Notes: generated from the letters alone by a model not told the origin. Shown: positions 31,126-43,615, numbered from the stretch's first letter. The stretch is 64,000 nt of DNA from an uncultured Amphritea sp. (GCF_937127095.1 NZ_CAKZLP010000040.1:22381-86380), one strand, 5' to 3'. Numbers and translations: made by a program.

Positions 31126-31407
31126 TTATTTACCTGCAACCTGAGTGACGGCAAAATTCCAAAAGGGGTTAGCAAACAACAAAATCATCGACACCACAAA
31201 GCAGTAGATCGCCGTGGATTCGATCATCGCCAGACCCACAAACAGTGTGCGGGTGATCGTAGCTGACGCATCTGGTTGCTGTGCTAATGAGGAAAGCGCA
31301 ACGGCAACCGCCCGGCCCTCGCCCAGCGAGGGCCCAATCACACCGATAGCGATGGTAAGTCCGGCAGTGATAATTGATACCATTGCAATAATAGTCATGC
31401 TGTCCAT
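31126..31407 (-). CDS. atpE: N-type ATPase subunit c (rotor ring)
   Basis: 93-residue two-helix proteolipid. Helix two carries AMIESTAIYCF, the carboxylate plus ESTxxY pattern of sodium-binding c subunits. Helix one has a second acidic residue in PSLGEGRA where sodium c rings usually have Gln. Na+ or H+ coupling therefore cannot be decided by eye. ATG 31407 is chosen because GGAG lies 5-6 bases upstream; the frame opens at 31425. Confidence 0.93.
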   Translation of the reverse strand: MDSMTIIAMVSIITAGLTIAIGVIGPSLGEGRAVAVALSSLAQQPDASATITRTLFVGLAMIESTAIYCFVVSMILLFANPFWNFAVTQVAGK

Positions 31408-31474
31408 AGTATCTCCATAGATCATATTAAAGGTCGTCTTAATGATTGTTGCGGTGATTGTGTGAGTCGTGGCT

Positions 31475-32206
31475 TCATTGCTCTGACTCCGCTTTATGAC
31501 TTTTTAAATCGGGCTTATCTGCAGCCGTTTGATTTGCCGGTTTTTGTGACCGGGTTGCCGCTGCGATATACACGGTTGCCAGAATAAAAAAGATATAGGC
31601 CTGCACGATGCCGGTCAGCAGTCCCAGCAGCGTCATGACGATGGGAAACAAAAACGGCGTAATACTAAGCAGAATCGCAATAATCATGGCACCACTCATC
31701 ATGTTGCCAAACAGACGCACCGCCAGGGCCAGAGTCCGTGACACTTCACTGATAATGTTAAACGGCAACATGATAAAGGTCGGCTTTGCATAGGAGGAGA
31801 GATAGCGGCTCACCCCCTGCTCCTGAATGCCGTACAGTGGCACCGCCACAAACACACAGAGAGCCAGTGCCGCCGTGCTGGAAAGTGATCCGGTGGGCGG
31901 TTCAAAACCGGGAATTATGGTCCCGAGTGCAGAGACAGCGATAAACAGAAACAGCGAGCCCAGAAAGCTAAGATAGCTACGAGGATCACTCAGGCCAACC
32001 TCTTCTATCTGCTTGCTGATGTTGATAACCACCACTTCCAGCAGGTTTTGCCAGCGCGAGCGATGCAGATCGGTCGATAGTTTCCGGGTGATCAGTACAG
32101 AACCGATCACCAGTACCAGCATCACCGCCCAGGTAAACACGATAGTGGAGTTGAGCTTCACAAAGCCCATCTGCCAGAAAATAATCTGATCGGGACTAAG
32201 GTGCAT
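31475..32206 (-). CDS. atpB: N-type ATPase subunit a
   Basis: 243-residue multipass membrane stator forming the ion half-channels with the c ring. The essential Arg is in LAVRLFGNMMSGAM. The start at 32206 (MHLSPDQIIFWQMGF) fits the family; the open frame to 32344 overlaps atpR too far. It overlaps atpR by 11 bp. Confidence 0.93.
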   Translation of the reverse strand: MHLSPDQIIFWQMGFVKLNSTIVFTWAVMLVLVIGSVLITRKLSTDLHRSRWQNLLEVVVINISKQIEEVGLSDPRSYLSFLGSLFLFIAVSALGTIIPGFEPPTGSLSSTAALALCVFVAVPLYGIQEQGVSRYLSSYAKPTFIMLPFNIISEVSRTLALAVRLFGNMMSGAMIIAILLSITPFLFPIVMTLLGLLTGIVQAYIFFILATVYIAAATRSQKPANQTAADKPDLKSHKAESEQ

Positions 32207-32558
32207 AATGACGCTTCTGTTCTGAGGGATGGACAGATTCTGTTTTAGCAACCCATCGCATCGCCACTGTGCGTACCGCAACAAACCCCAGCAGACCGGC
32301 GACCAGGCCCGGCCAGCTGTCCCCCAGAATAAAATAGAAGCCAACCACGACGATGCCGGTTCTCACCAGCATGCTACACAGAAACAGCAGCGCAACATGT
32401 TGACTGGAGCCCAGTTGCCGCACGGTCCACCACAGCCCCGCGAAATAAAACAGGCCCAGCAACGCCCCTGCCAGAAGTGATCCGGCCAGCGAGGCATAGC
32501 TCCCATCGACAAAGCTCCCTTCGACAAAGATACTCATCATATAATCAATCAAGATCAT
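32196..32558 (-). CDS. atpR: N-ATPase-specific membrane protein AtpR
   Basis: About 120 residues with three membrane helices (LAGSLLAGALLGLFYFAGLWW, VALLFLCSMLVRTGIVVVGFYF, GLVAGLLGFVAVRTVAMRWV). The order between atpQ and atpB identifies it as AtpR, a protein found only in N-ATPase operons and proposed to help assembly of the c ring. The start is uncertain: ATG 32558 has AGGAGG close by, later ATGs at 32540 and 32537 are possible. Confidence 0.88.
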   Translation of the reverse strand: MILIDYMMSIFVEGSFVDGSYASLAGSLLAGALLGLFYFAGLWWTVRQLGSSQHVALLFLCSMLVRTGIVVVGFYFILGDSWPGLVAGLLGFVAVRTVAMRWVAKTESVHPSEQKRHYAP

Positions 32559-32948
32559 CTCCCTCCTCATGTCGGTGAATCTCCCGGTCCTCTTTATCAA
32601 CCCAGCGCCAGGCATTGAAACAACCGAGACAGAGACCCACGACCAGTAACATCAGTGTCCAGGAGCGCCCCCCCGGATACTCTTTATCCAACCAGACGCC
32701 GAGCGCCGCACCCAGCAGGGTTGGTATGGCCACCGACCAGCCAATCAGCCCCATCATTCCCAGACCCGACCAGACCGTTTTATTGACATGTCGCTGAGCC
32801 TTGAGTTTACGTTCGGCCCGGCTTCCCACCTGTTGGCTAAACTCAGTGTTACCTGATCCGCAAGGCTTATTCTCAGCCTCAGCCATACTTTCTACTTCAG
32901 GCTTATTCTCTGCCTCAGGCTTGTTCTCTACTTCAGGCTTATCACGCA

Positions 32949-32949
<1 letters not shown>
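32545..32949 (-). CDS. atpQ: N-ATPase-specific membrane protein AtpQ (AtpI-like) with repeat extension
   Basis: 134 residues. The C-terminal two-helix AtpI-like part (GLIGWSVAIPTLLGAALGVWL and TLMLLVVGLCLGCFNAW) matches AtpQ. The first 30 residues form an acidic repeat of about six residues (KPEVEN, KPEAEN, KPEVES, then AEAENKP). ATG at 32949 or the preceding GTG at 32952 may start it. It overlaps the atpC stop. Confidence 0.88.
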
Positions 32950-34839
<1,890 letters not shown>

Positions 34840-34947
34840 TCACCTTTTGATTCAGGAAGCTAAGAGCCAGGCAGATCCGTGCCGATCTCATCAGCTCTTC
34901 GTCGACCTGTGACGTGAAATCAGTTGATGTAAGCGGTATAGAAACAG

Positions 34948-34971
34948 GCCAGTGGTAGTAATTCCACTGGC
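34948..34971. repeat. Hairpin in the atpD leader
   Basis: GCCAGTGG pairs with CCACTGGC around an 8-base loop. It has no T-run, so it is not a simple terminator. It sits in the 460-bp gap between atpD and the upstream Crp-like gene; no gene was recognised in that gap. Confidence 0.45.
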
Positions 34972-35083
34972 GAAAAGCCTAGAGAAGTGATCTCTAACAG
35001 ACTCACCTTATAAGCTAGTTCAATAAGTGCAGGTTGCAACTGCTGATGCTTAACTGTCAGTCCTAATTACCCCTTAACAGCAC

Positions 35084-35128
35084 ATTCTATGACACCAGCG
35101 GTACTCGCTCTGTACGTTAGCGTACAGA
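35084..35128 (-). promoter_or_regulatory. Perfect Crp-like operator plus -10 promoter of the N-ATPase operon
   Basis: TCTGTACGTTAGCGTACAGA is a perfect 8-bp-arm dyad. On the minus strand TAGAAT follows exactly 19 bases later, placing the dyad centre at -41.5. The transcript would start about 245 bases upstream of atpD. This is the best copy of the seven-site motif. Confidence 0.8.
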
Positions 35129-35293
35129 CTGCATACTTCATTTGAAGGGGTACGAGGTTTCGCTATCCATCACTGATGCTACGACAGCGACACAACTGGT
35201 AATAAAATTGAGGATGTGAAAAAAGTTCATCAGGAAGACCTGAAACTACCCCCGGATTGGAGGGAATAAGGTTTCAGTCTGAAAAAGTGCAAA

Positions 35294-36040
35294 CTATGCC
35301 ACCGGTTTTAAAGTGAACGTTTCGTAGTTTGCTAAACGATCCGTTTCTTTTTTCACCACGGCATAACACTCGCAACTCAGCGCTTCGAGTTTGGGCCGGT
35401 CGAGTACGGTGATTTTGCCTCGATGATATTCGATGACATTTAGTTTTTGTAATTTACCGGCAGCCTCCGTAACCCCTTCACGGCGAACGCCAAGCATATT
35501 GGCTATCAACTCCTGAGTCATGGTCAACTGGTTGCTTGATAAGCGATCCAGTGACAGCAGCAGCCATCGGCAAAGCTGTTGATCAATACTGTGATGGCGG
35601 TTGCAAACGGCGGTCTGGGCCATTTGCGTCAGCAGCGCCTGGGTATAGCGCAACATCAGGTAGAGCATATCCTGGTGTCGATTAAACTCTTTTTTGAGTA
35701 ACTTGCCGTCCAGTTTGTATGCACTGCCGGCACTTTGAACAATAGCCCTGCTAGGGGTAGATTCCCCCCCCATGAAAAGGGATATACCCACCACCCCTTC
35801 ATTTCCAACCACAGAAATTTCTGCAGATGAGCCATCCTCCATGACATACAGGAGTGACACAATGCAATCTGTTGGAAAAAAGGCATCTTCCAGTTTGTCA
35901 CCGGACTCATACAACACTTTGCCTAACGGCATCGTTGTTAGTTTAAGGTGAGGAAATATTCGCCGTTTAACCTCTTCGGGGAACGCTGCCAGCATCTTAT
36001 TTTGCAGGGGTGAAGAGGCATCCGGTTGATTAATAGTCAT
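35294..36040 (-). CDS. Crp/Fnr-family transcriptional regulator, second paralog
   Basis: 248-residue paralog of the gene at 20634, with effector barrel FFPTDCIVSLLYVMEDGSS, GNEGVVGIS, and winged HTH with MLGVRREGVTEAAGKLQ and HRGKITVLDRPKLEALSCECY. ATG 36040 has AGGTT 5 bases upstream and begins MTINQPDASS; the open frame to 36070 uses no better start. It lies upstream of the N-ATPase operon, with the perfect operator between them, making it a candidate activator. Confidence 0.9.
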   Translation of the reverse strand: MTINQPDASSPLQNKMLAAFPEEVKRRIFPHLKLTTMPLGKVLYESGDKLEDAFFPTDCIVSLLYVMEDGSSAEISVVGNEGVVGISLFMGGESTPSRAIVQSAGSAYKLDGKLLKKEFNRHQDMLYLMLRYTQALLTQMAQTAVCNRHHSIDQQLCRWLLLSLDRLSSNQLTMTQELIANMLGVRREGVTEAAGKLQKLNVIEYHRGKITVLDRPKLEALSCECYAVVKKETDRLANYETFTLKPVA

Positions 36041-36254
36041 ATAAGAACCTACATAAGCCCGATACAACAAGATGAATTATCAATGATAATTTTAACAAAA
36101 GGGGTCACTTGAATTTACGAATCTGATTGTAAAAGAATAGCATTAACGACTGATGCTATCTGTGCTGTTGAACATATAACACTTTACCCACCTACTTGCC
36201 TTATAAATATACCCTGGTCTACCAGTCGTCACAGATACCACAAGCCCGAAATAA

Positions 36255-36281
36255 AAAAACCCAGCCTTTACGCTGGGTTTT
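36255..36281 (-). terminator. Terminator of guaA
   Basis: AAAACCCAGC-CTTTAC-GCTGGGTTTT, a strong stem with tracts on both sides, 45 bases after the guaA stop. Confidence 0.88.
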
Positions 36282-36325
36282 CTGAGACTATTTCTGGTGA
36301 ATATCAGTCTGTATAAGAGGCAGAA

Positions 36326-37906
36326 TCATTCCCACTCAATCGTTGCCGGTGGCTTAGAACTAACATCGTAAGTCACCCGGGATACGTGGGGGATCTCGTT
36401 AATGATCCGGCTGGATACCGTTTCCAGCAGCTCATACGGCAGGTGCGCCCAGCGAGCGGTCATAAAGTCGATGGTTTCAACGGCGCGCAGTGCAATGACG
36501 TACTCATAACGACGGCCATCACCGACCACACCCACCGATTTCACCGGCAGGAACACGGCGAATGACTGGCTGGTTTTGTGATACCAATCAGCACGGTGCA
36601 ACTCTTCCAGGAAGATGGCATCGGCTTCACGCAGAATATCTGCGTACTCTTTCTTAACTTCACCGAGAATACGTACACCCAGACCAGGGCCCGGGAACGG
36701 ATGACGGTAAACCATATCGTATGGCAGCCCCAGTTCCAGACCGATTTTGCGGACTTCATCCTTAAACAGCTCACGCAGAGGCTCTACCAGATCCATCTTC
36801 ATATCGTCCGGCAGACCGCCAACGTTATGATGGGATTTAATCACATGCGCCTTACCAGTCTTGGCACCGGCGGATTCAATCACGTCAGGATAGATCGTGC
36901 CCTGCGCCAGGAAGTTTACATCCTTCAATTTGGTTGCTTCCTCATCGAACACTTCGATAAAGGAGTTACCGATAATTTTACGCTTAGCTTCAGGATCACT
37001 TTCACCCTTCAGACGACCGAGGAACAGATCTTGAGAGTCAGAACGGATAACACGTACACCCATGTTATTCGCGAACATCTCCATCACCTGATCGCCTTCA
37101 TTCTTACGCAGCAGACCGTTATCAACAAACACACAGGTCAGCTGATCGCCGATCGCTTTATGCAGCAGAGCTGCCACAACTGATGAATCCACGCCGCCGG
37201 ACAAGCCCAGCAGAACTTTCTGACTGCCTACCTGCTCCTGAACCTTATCAATCAGGTCAGCGATGATATTGGCGGGGGTCCACAGGGTGTCACATCCACA
37301 GATTTCGCGAACGAAACGTTCCAGAATACGCCCACCCTGTTTGGTGTGGGTAACTTCAGGGTGGAATTGAACGCCGTAGAAACTTTTACCTGGATGGCAC
37401 ATCGCTGCAATCGGAGCACTGGCGGTGCTGGCGATTACGTTAAAGCCTTCCGGCAGGGTACCTACCTTATCGCCGTGACTCATCCAGACATCCAGCAATA
37501 GCGAGCCATTATTGGCAATCTGATCTTCGATCCCTTCCAACAGGCGACTTGGGCTATCTTCCAGACGCACCTTGGCATAGCCAAATTCACGCTGATCTGA
37601 AGTAGTAACACTGCCACCCAGCTGCTCAGCCATGGTCTGCATACCGTAGCAGATACCCAGCAATGGGATGCCCAGCTCAAACACCACCTGTGGTGCGCGC
37701 GGCGAGTTACATTCGGTAACAGACTCAGGGCCACCCGCCAGGATCATACCCTTAGCGTTATAATCACGGATCGCAGCTTCATCCATATCCCATGGGTGAA
37801 TCTCACAGTAGATACCAATCTCACGTATACGACGGGCGATTAGTTGAGTGTATTGCGAACCGAAATCCAAAATCAGGATTCGTTGAGCATGAATATCTTG
37901 TGACAT
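36326..37906 (-). CDS. guaA: GMP synthase (glutamine-hydrolysing)
   Basis: 526-residue enzyme converting XMP to GMP with glutamine and ATP. The N-terminal class I amidotransferase has nucleophile Cys in LLGICYGMQ and HPEVTHT. The ATP pyrophosphatase P-loop is [10 protein letters not shown], and the C-terminal dimer domain ends [11 protein letters not shown] 37906 gives the family start ([16 protein letters not shown]) with GGAG upstream; the frame is open to 37939. Confidence 0.98.
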   Translation of the reverse strand: MSQDIHAQRILILDFGSQYTQLIARRIREIGIYCEIHPWDMDEAAIRDYNAKGMILAGGPESVTECNSPRAPQVVFELGIPLLGICYGMQTMAEQLGGSVTTSDQREFGYAKVRLEDSPSRLLEGIEDQIANNGSLLLDVWMSHGDKVGTLPEGFNVIASTASAPIAAMCHPGKSFYGVQFHPEVTHTKQGGRILERFVREICGCDTLWTPANIIADLIDKVQEQVGSQKVLLGLSGGVDSSVVAALLHKAIGDQLTCVFVDNGLLRKNEGDQVMEMFANNMGVRVIRSDSQDLFLGRLKGESDPEAKRKIIGNSFIEVFDEEATKLKDVNFLAQGTIYPDVIESAGAKTGKAHVIKSHHNVGGLPDDMKMDLVEPLRELFKDEVRKIGLELGLPYDMVYRHPFPGPGLGVRILGEVKKEYADILREADAIFLEELHRADWYHKTSQSFAVFLPVKSVGVVGDGRRYEYVIALRAVETIDFMTARWAHLPYELLETVSSRIINEIPHVSRVTYDVSSKPPATIEWE

Positions 37907-37980
37907 TTCGATGACTCCGAAATCATCGCCAATACCCATTCAGGTTTATTCTGGCGATTGGCTGTTTTAGCAGCGTGTTA

Positions 37981-38015
37981 AAAAAGAAAAAGTGGGAGGG
38001 CCGAAGCCATCCCAC
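37981..38015 (-). terminator. Hairpin with UUCG loop between guaB and guaA
   Basis: On the minus strand GTGGGATGGC-TTCG-GCCCTCCCAC (one mismatch) is followed by TTTTTCTTTTTT. It is an intrinsic terminator with the very stable UUCG tetraloop, standing inside what is normally a guaBA operon. Confidence 0.8.
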
Positions 38016-38038
38016 CTGTTTTATTCATTCAGAAGCAA

Positions 38039-39508
38039 TTATCCAACGCGATAGTTCGGCGCTTCTTTGGTAATACTGACATCATGCACATGGCTTTCAG
38101 CCATACCAGCACTGGTGATACGAACAAATTTAGGCACGGTACGCATCGTCAGGATATCCGGGCTGCCGGTGTACCCCATAGAGGAGCGCAGGCCACCCAC
38201 CAGCTGATGCACAACACCGCCCATCGGACCTTTACAGGCGACCCGACCTTCAATACCCTCTGGCACCAACTTCTCAGCACCTTCGGAAGCATCCTGAAAA
38301 TAACGGTCTGAAGAGCCCGAGGTCTGTGCCATCGCGCCCAGTGATCCCATTCCACGATAAGACTTGTAAGCACGGCCCTGGAACAATTCAACTTCACCCG
38401 GCGCCTCATCCGTACCGGCCAGCATAGAGCCGATCATCACTGCCGAAGCTCCGGCGACAATCGCTTTGGACAGATCACCGGAGAACCGCACACCGCCATC
38501 AGCGATACAAGGCACACCGTAGGGCTCAAGCGCTGCAGCAACATTGGCCACGGCACTGATCTGTGGCACACCGACACCAGCAACGATACGGGTAGTACAG
38601 ATGGAGCCCGGGCCGATACCCACTTTAACACCATCGGCACCGGCTTCCGCCAGGGCAACAGCAGCCTCAGCGGTAGCGATGTTACCACCGATTACCTGAA
38701 CATTTGGATAAGTCTGCTTCACCCAGGCAACCCGATCAATAACACCCTTGGAGTGCCCATGGGCGGTATCAACAATAATGACATCAACACCGGCCTTAAC
38801 CAGAGCATCAACACGATCTGAAGTTTCAGCTCCGGTACCCACCGCAGCGCCAACAATCAGACAGCCTTTACCATCTTTCGCCGCGTTTGGATGAGTCGAG
38901 GCTTTATTCATATCCTTAACAGTCATCATACCGCGCAGGGCGAACGCCTCATCGACTACCAGAATTTTTTCAATACGGTGTTTGCGCAGCAAATTGCGAA
39001 CATCATCAGGATCTGCGCCTTCCAGCACCGTTACCAAACGTTCTTTAGGGGTCATAATAGAGGCAACAGACGCTTCAAGTTTCTTTTCGAAACGCGCATC
39101 ACGGCCAGTCACAATACCGACCAGTTCACCATTATCGATCACAGGAAAACCTGAAAAGCCAAGACGGGCTGATAGCGCGTTAAGTTCGCCTACCGTCATA
39201 TCCGGACTACAGGTCACCGGATCACTAACAACACCCGCTTCATATTTCTTAACCAGACGGACCTGTTCTGCCTGCTTTTCGATGGTGAGGTTCTTATGGA
39301 TAATACCAATACCACCTTCCTGAGCCATAGCAATCGCCAGGCCGGATTCAGTGACTGTATCCATAGCAGCAGAGACAAGGGGGATGTTCAGGGCGATGCC
39401 TTTGGTCAGGCGAGTCTTTAACGAAACGTCTTTAGGCAGAACCTCGGAGTAACCGGGAACCAGTAGAACATCATCAAAAGTGAGGGCTTCTTCAGCGATT
39501 CGCAACAT
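38039..39508 (-). CDS. guaB: IMP dehydrogenase
   Basis: 489-residue enzyme oxidising IMP to XMP, the first committed step to GMP. TIM barrel with catalytic Cys in [17 protein letters not shown], the IMP-binding [10 protein letters not shown], and two CBS domains inserted at about residues 90-205. It is followed by guaA and divergent from xseA, a conserved trio. Confidence 0.98.
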   Translation of the reverse strand: MLRIAEEALTFDDVLLVPGYSEVLPKDVSLKTRLTKGIALNIPLVSAAMDTVTESGLAIAMAQEGGIGIIHKNLTIEKQAEQVRLVKKYEAGVVSDPVTCSPDMTVGELNALSARLGFSGFPVIDNGELVGIVTGRDARFEKKLEASVASIMTPKERLVTVLEGADPDDVRNLLRKHRIEKILVVDEAFALRGMMTVKDMNKASTHPNAAKDGKGCLIVGAAVGTGAETSDRVDALVKAGVDVIIVDTAHGHSKGVIDRVAWVKQTYPNVQVIGGNIATAEAAVALAEAGADGVKVGIGPGSICTTRIVAGVGVPQISAVANVAAALEPYGVPCIADGGVRFSGDLSKAIVAGASAVMIGSMLAGTDEAPGEVELFQGRAYKSYRGMGSLGAMAQTSGSSDRYFQDASEGAEKLVPEGIEGRVACKGPMGGVVHQLVGGLRSSMGYTGSPDILTMRTVPKFVRITSAGMAESHVHDVSITKEAPNYRVG

Positions 39509-39673
39509 GGGTGAGATTGCCTGTAGTGTCTAAAAAAATAAGACGCGGGATTATAGCCTTTTGTCGAACCATCGACAATCAAAATAGATTAATCCCAACC
39601 ATTTTTATTGATTTCGTTAATTCTGCCAAACTGTCGTTACAAAGCGATGATCGGTTGGTTTAAGATGCGCACT

Positions 39674-41044
39674 ATGCAACCTTACTCACACCCCCAATAT
39701 TCAACCAGCAGCGGCCCGGCAAACAACGCCCTGAGCGTTACCGAACTTAACCGCCAGGTCAAGTCTCTGCTGGAAAGCTCGTTCCTGACCATTCATGTGG
39801 AGGGCGAACTATCTAACGTGGTTAAAGCCAGTTCCGGACACTGGTACTTCACCCTCAAAGACAAAGACGCGCAGGTGCGTTGCGCCATGTTCCGCAATCG
39901 CAATCAATACCTGAAATACCAGGCCAAAAATGGCGACAAAGTCGTCGTCAGGGCGAAAGTCAGCTTATACCCGGGCCGCGGCGACTATCAGTTGATCTGC
40001 GATTATATGGAAGAAAGCGGTGTCGGTTCACTGCAGCAAGCCTATGAAGCGCTCAAACTCAAATTGCAACAACAGGGATTGTTTGATCCGGCATTTAAAA
40101 AACCGATCCCGACTCACCCAAAACACCTGGGCGTTATCACCTCACCAACCGGAGCGGCGGTTCACGATATTCTCACCGTTCTCAAACGCCGCTTCCCTTC
40201 ACTACCTGTGACGCTTTTCCCAACCGCCGTGCAGGGGAATGAAGCGGCGGCTCAGATCGCCAATGCTATCCGTCTGGCAAATGAGGATGGTCGTTGCGAT
40301 GTGCTGATTGTCGGTCGCGGTGGTGGCTCTCTGGAGGACCTGTGGCCCTTTAACGAAGAGATCGTGGCACAGAGCATCTTTGATAGTGAGATACCGGTTA
40401 TCAGTGCTGTAGGCCATGAGACCGATGTCTCTATTGCTGACTTTGTCGCGGATATGCGCGCCCCTACCCCATCGGCAGCCGCCGAGTTGATCAGCCCTGA
40501 CCAACAGCAAATACTGCTACGTCTGCAGCAGATACACCAGCGACTGACAGATGCCTGGAAACGCAGTCATCAACAGCGCCAGCAACAACTGCAATGGACC
40601 CGCGCCCGGCTGCGCCACCCCGGCGATAAGCTCAAAGAGCAGGCACAAAAACTGGATGACCTTGAACTGCGGATGCAGCGCGCTGTCAGACATATCATTG
40701 AGCGGAAAAAACAGCACCACACCCAGTTACAGCAACGTTATCTGCGCTGTTCACCGCTACCCAGGATTACCGCAGAGCAGCGACGGATGAATGAACTGCA
40801 ACACCGCTTAACCACGCTGGTTCATAACACCCTGAAACAAAACTCGCTGAAACTCAGCGGTCTGGCAGCCACACTCAACAGCGTCAGCCCACTGGCTACC
40901 CTTGACCGGGGTTATGCTATTGTTCAGGACGAAGCGGGCAAAGTGATACAGGACATCAACAATATTGCAACCGATAACACCGTTGAGACACGGCTCAGCA
41001 ATGGTCGTTTTCTCAGCAAAGTCACTCAGGTTATAAAGGAATAA
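39674..41044 (+). CDS. xseA: Exodeoxyribonuclease VII large subunit
   Basis: 456-residue nuclease subunit, the E. coli length, degrading single-stranded DNA in both directions. The N-terminal OB fold is [18 protein letters not shown]. The catalytic core has [30 protein letters not shown] and [17 protein letters not shown] long Gln/Arg-rich coiled coil (about 290-390) and C-terminal region LDRGYAIVQ follow. The in-frame ATG at 39665 would add three residues. Confidence 0.96.
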   Translation: MQPYSHPQYSTSSGPANNALSVTELNRQVKSLLESSFLTIHVEGELSNVVKASSGHWYFTLKDKDAQVRCAMFRNRNQYLKYQAKNGDKVVVRAKVSLYPGRGDYQLICDYMEESGVGSLQQAYEALKLKLQQQGLFDPAFKKPIPTHPKHLGVITSPTGAAVHDILTVLKRRFPSLPVTLFPTAVQGNEAAAQIANAIRLANEDGRCDVLIVGRGGGSLEDLWPFNEEIVAQSIFDSEIPVISAVGHETDVSIADFVADMRAPTPSAAAELISPDQQQILLRLQQIHQRLTDAWKRSHQQRQQQLQWTRARLRHPGDKLKEQAQKLDDLELRMQRAVRHIIERKKQHHTQLQQRYLRCSPLPRITAEQRRMNELQHRLTTLVHNTLKQNSLKLSGLAATLNSVSPLATLDRGYAIVQDEAGKVIQDINNIATDNTVETRLSNGRFLSKVTQVIKE

Positions 41045-41053
41045 GGAACCCCT

Positions 41054-41884
41054 ATGCGCCTCGTTAGTTTTATATTTACACTGTTATTCAGTTTCTCAGC
41101 TGCCGCCATTGAACTGCCACAAGAGTCCCGGGTACCCGGAGGTATCGCACTGGTTCCGCTGACAGGACTTAACAGTGAAGTCGCTCCGTCAGCCTGGTAC
41201 CGGGGCAACCGGGTCATGGTTTTACCCAGCCAGGACACAACCTACGCCCAACAAGCCCCCTGGATCGCGGTGATCGGCATCCCACTGTCAGCCAAACCAA
41301 CCGAGACCCAGCTAATGAAAGCGGATGGTGAGAGTTTCCCGTTTCAGGTTCAGGGTAAGGAGTATGAAGAGCAACACCTGACAGTCACCAACAAACGTCA
41401 CGTTAATCCAAACGAACAGGATCTGGCCCGCTATAAACGCGAAAAGGAAGAGATGGTCGCCGCGTTCAAAACCTGGAGCAGCCCACCCCTCTCCAGTGTA
41501 AATTTCAACCTGCCTGCCACTGGTCGCTTCAGCAGCCCGTTTGGTCTCAAACGGTTCTTTAACGACCAGCCCCGCAACCCTCACAGCGGTCTGGATATCG
41601 CAGGTGGACAGGGGGGCGCTATCAACGCACCCGCACCCGGACAAGTGGTTGCCGTAGGCGAATACTTTTTCAATGGCAATACTGTCATTGTCGACCACGG
41701 CTATGGCCTGACCACCATGTACTGCCATATGAGCAGAATTGATGTGAAAATCGGTGATCAGCTGAATACCGGCGACAGTATCGGTGCCATCGGTAAAACC
41801 GGACGAGTCACCGGCCCCCATCTTCACTGGAGCGTCAGTCTTAACAATACCCGGGTCGATCCGCTTCTTTTTGTTAAAGAGTAG
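41054..41884 (+). CDS. M23-family (LytM) peptidase, exported
   Basis: 276 residues with a signal peptide (MRLVSFIFTLLFSFSAAAIE). The C-terminal LytM domain has zinc ligands in HSGLDIA (H-x3-D) and PHLHW (HxH), so it should be an active peptidoglycan endopeptidase. It follows xseA by 9 bp with AAGGAACC upstream of the ATG, so the two are probably co-transcribed. Confidence 0.92.
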   Translation: MRLVSFIFTLLFSFSAAAIELPQESRVPGGIALVPLTGLNSEVAPSAWYRGNRVMVLPSQDTTYAQQAPWIAVIGIPLSAKPTETQLMKADGESFPFQVQGKEYEEQHLTVTNKRHVNPNEQDLARYKREKEEMVAAFKTWSSPPLSSVNFNLPATGRFSSPFGLKRFFNDQPRNPHSGLDIAGGQGGAINAPAPGQVVAVGEYFFNGNTVIVDHGYGLTTMYCHMSRIDVKIGDQLNTGDSIGAIGKTGRVTGPHLHWSVSLNNTRVDPLLFVKE

Positions 41885-41933
41885 ATGAATATGATAGGCT
41901 TCGCGTTCTTAAAACCGAACCGACAGAGTACTC

Positions 41934-42560
41934 ATGTCTGATATTAAATTTGAAACAAGTGAACAGATCGCCAGCTACGGTATCGGCCGTCAGATGGGCG
42001 ATCACCTGGCAACACAAAGCTTTGATGGCGTTGAATTGAACGCAGTGATTGCTGGCATCAAAGAATCATTTGCCGGTGAAGCCCTGAGCATCGAAGGCGA
42101 GAAGATTCAGGCAGCATTTAACGAGATTCAGGCGCGCATGCAGGAAAAAGCTGAGAAGCTGGCTAAAGAAGCCGCAGCTGAAGGCGAGTTGTTTCTGGAA
42201 AAAAATGCTCAGCGTGAAGAAGTATTTGTGACCGACTCTGGTCTGCAATACGAAATTATCACTGCGGGTGAAGAGGGTGGCGAAAGCCCTAAACGTGAGT
42301 CTACTGTTCGTACCCATTACCACGGTACCTTCACCGACGGTAAAGTGTTCGACAGCTCTTACGATCGCGGTCAGCCAGCTGAATTTCCTGTTGGCGGAGT
42401 GATTGCCGGCTGGACCGAAGCACTGCAACTGATGACTAAAGGTGCTAAATGGCGTCTGACAGTTCCCTATCAGCTCGCTTATGGCGCTCAGGGTTCTCCA
42501 GGTGGTATCCCACCGTACTCGACGCTGGTATTTGATGTAGAGCTGCTGGATATTCTGTAA
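41934..42560 (+). CDS. fklB: FKBP-type peptidyl-prolyl isomerase, FklB
   Basis: 208 residues. An N-terminal helical dimerisation domain (about 1-90) precedes a C-terminal FKBP domain with HYHGTFTDGKVFDSSYDRGQ and IPPYSTLVFDVELLDI. No signal peptide, so it is the cytoplasmic FklB type rather than periplasmic FkpA. Confidence 0.93.
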   Translation: MSDIKFETSEQIASYGIGRQMGDHLATQSFDGVELNAVIAGIKESFAGEALSIEGEKIQAAFNEIQARMQEKAEKLAKEAAAEGELFLEKNAQREEVFVTDSGLQYEIITAGEEGGESPKRESTVRTHYHGTFTDGKVFDSSYDRGQPAEFPVGGVIAGWTEALQLMTKGAKWRLTVPYQLAYGAQGSPGGIPPYSTLVFDVELLDIL

Positions 42561-42587
42561 TAAGTTATCCACAACTGTTGTAATACT

Positions 42588-42618
42588 AAAGACCGGCCGC
42601 TTCTGCCCCGGTCTTTTT
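42588..42618 (+). terminator. Terminator of fklB
   Basis: AAAGACCGG / CCGGTCTTT with six T, 27 bases after the stop and just before ybfF. Confidence 0.88.
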
Positions 42619-42632
42619 TATGGAGCGAACCT

Positions 42633-43394
42633 ATGCAACTTAACCTGCAGGTCTCCGGTAGCGGAGCACCCCTTATCATTATGCACGGCCTGTTTGGCAC
42701 CCTGCTGAACTGGAGTGGACAGATCAAAGCCCTGTCTGAGCATCTCACCGTCTACGCTGTTGATCTGCGCAACCACGGACGCTCCCCCCATACAGAGACA
42801 ACCAGCTATCCACTCATGGCTGACGATATTATCGAACTGATGGATCAGCAGGGACTCGAGAGTGCGCATATTCTGGGCCACTCAATGGGCGGCAAGGTTG
42901 CTATGCAGCTGGCCATGAACCACCCCCAACGGGTGAATAAGCTGATCATCGTGGATATTGCTCCGGTGCAATACCCTAATCATCACAGTGATGTCTTTAC
43001 CGGTCTGAACGCCGTCGACCTCGATAACCTGACATCCCGCGGAGACGCCGATAAACAACTGAGTCAGTATGTTGAAGAACTCAGTGTCAGGCAATTCCTG
43101 CTGACCAACCTTTACCGCACAGAAGCGAAACAGTTTGCCTGGCGAATGAACCTGCCGGTGCTGGAAAGCTGCTACGATGAGATCAGTAAAGCCCCTAGCG
43201 GACCTGCTTTTGAACAACCAGTGTTGTTTATCAAAGGCGAAAACTCAGATTACATCACCACTGACTACCGTGAGCAGATACTCAACCTGTTTCCTAAAGC
43301 CGATTATCGGCTGATACAGGGCACCGGACACTGGCCTCATGCCGAGAAGGCTGCGATTTTTACCCGAATAGTCTTAAATTATCTGATGAAGTGA
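42633..43394 (+). CDS. ybfF: Alpha/beta-hydrolase esterase YbfF
   Basis: 253-residue esterase. Oxyanion motif HGLFGT, DLRNHGRS and nucleophile elbow GHSMGG with Ser; His in GTGHWPHAE. E. coli YbfF hydrolyses acyl-CoA and other short esters in vitro; the true substrate is open. Confidence 0.9.
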   Translation: MQLNLQVSGSGAPLIIMHGLFGTLLNWSGQIKALSEHLTVYAVDLRNHGRSPHTETTSYPLMADDIIELMDQQGLESAHILGHSMGGKVAMQLAMNHPQRVNKLIIVDIAPVQYPNHHSDVFTGLNAVDLDNLTSRGDADKQLSQYVEELSVRQFLLTNLYRTEAKQFAWRMNLPVLESCYDEISKAPSGPAFEQPVLFIKGENSDYITTDYREQILNLFPKADYRLIQGTGHWPHAEKAAIFTRIVLNYLMK

Positions 43395-43469
43395 ATATCA
43401 CAGAAGGCAACAGAGCTGAAATCCACACGTTGATGAGCGTCTGACGCAGAATCCTCGATAAAGAAATGA

Positions 43470-43504
43470 ATTAGATTAAATTAAATTAGATTAGATTAGA
43501 TTGA
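43470..43504. repeat. Pentanucleotide tandem repeat
   Basis: Seven consecutive 5-base units: ATTAG, ATTAA, ATTAA, ATTAG, ATTAG, ATTAG, ATTGA, with decayed units after. It lies between ybfF and the 3' end of the gene at 43616. Confidence 0.9.
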
Positions 43505-43615
43505 ATAGGATGAATCTGAAGAGATCAGGTGAGTTTTTTAACTACCTCGACTAACCCCAATGAGAGTGCCGACATGCACTCTCAGCAAATATGGCTGAGG
43601 TAAAGCCGATACCGC

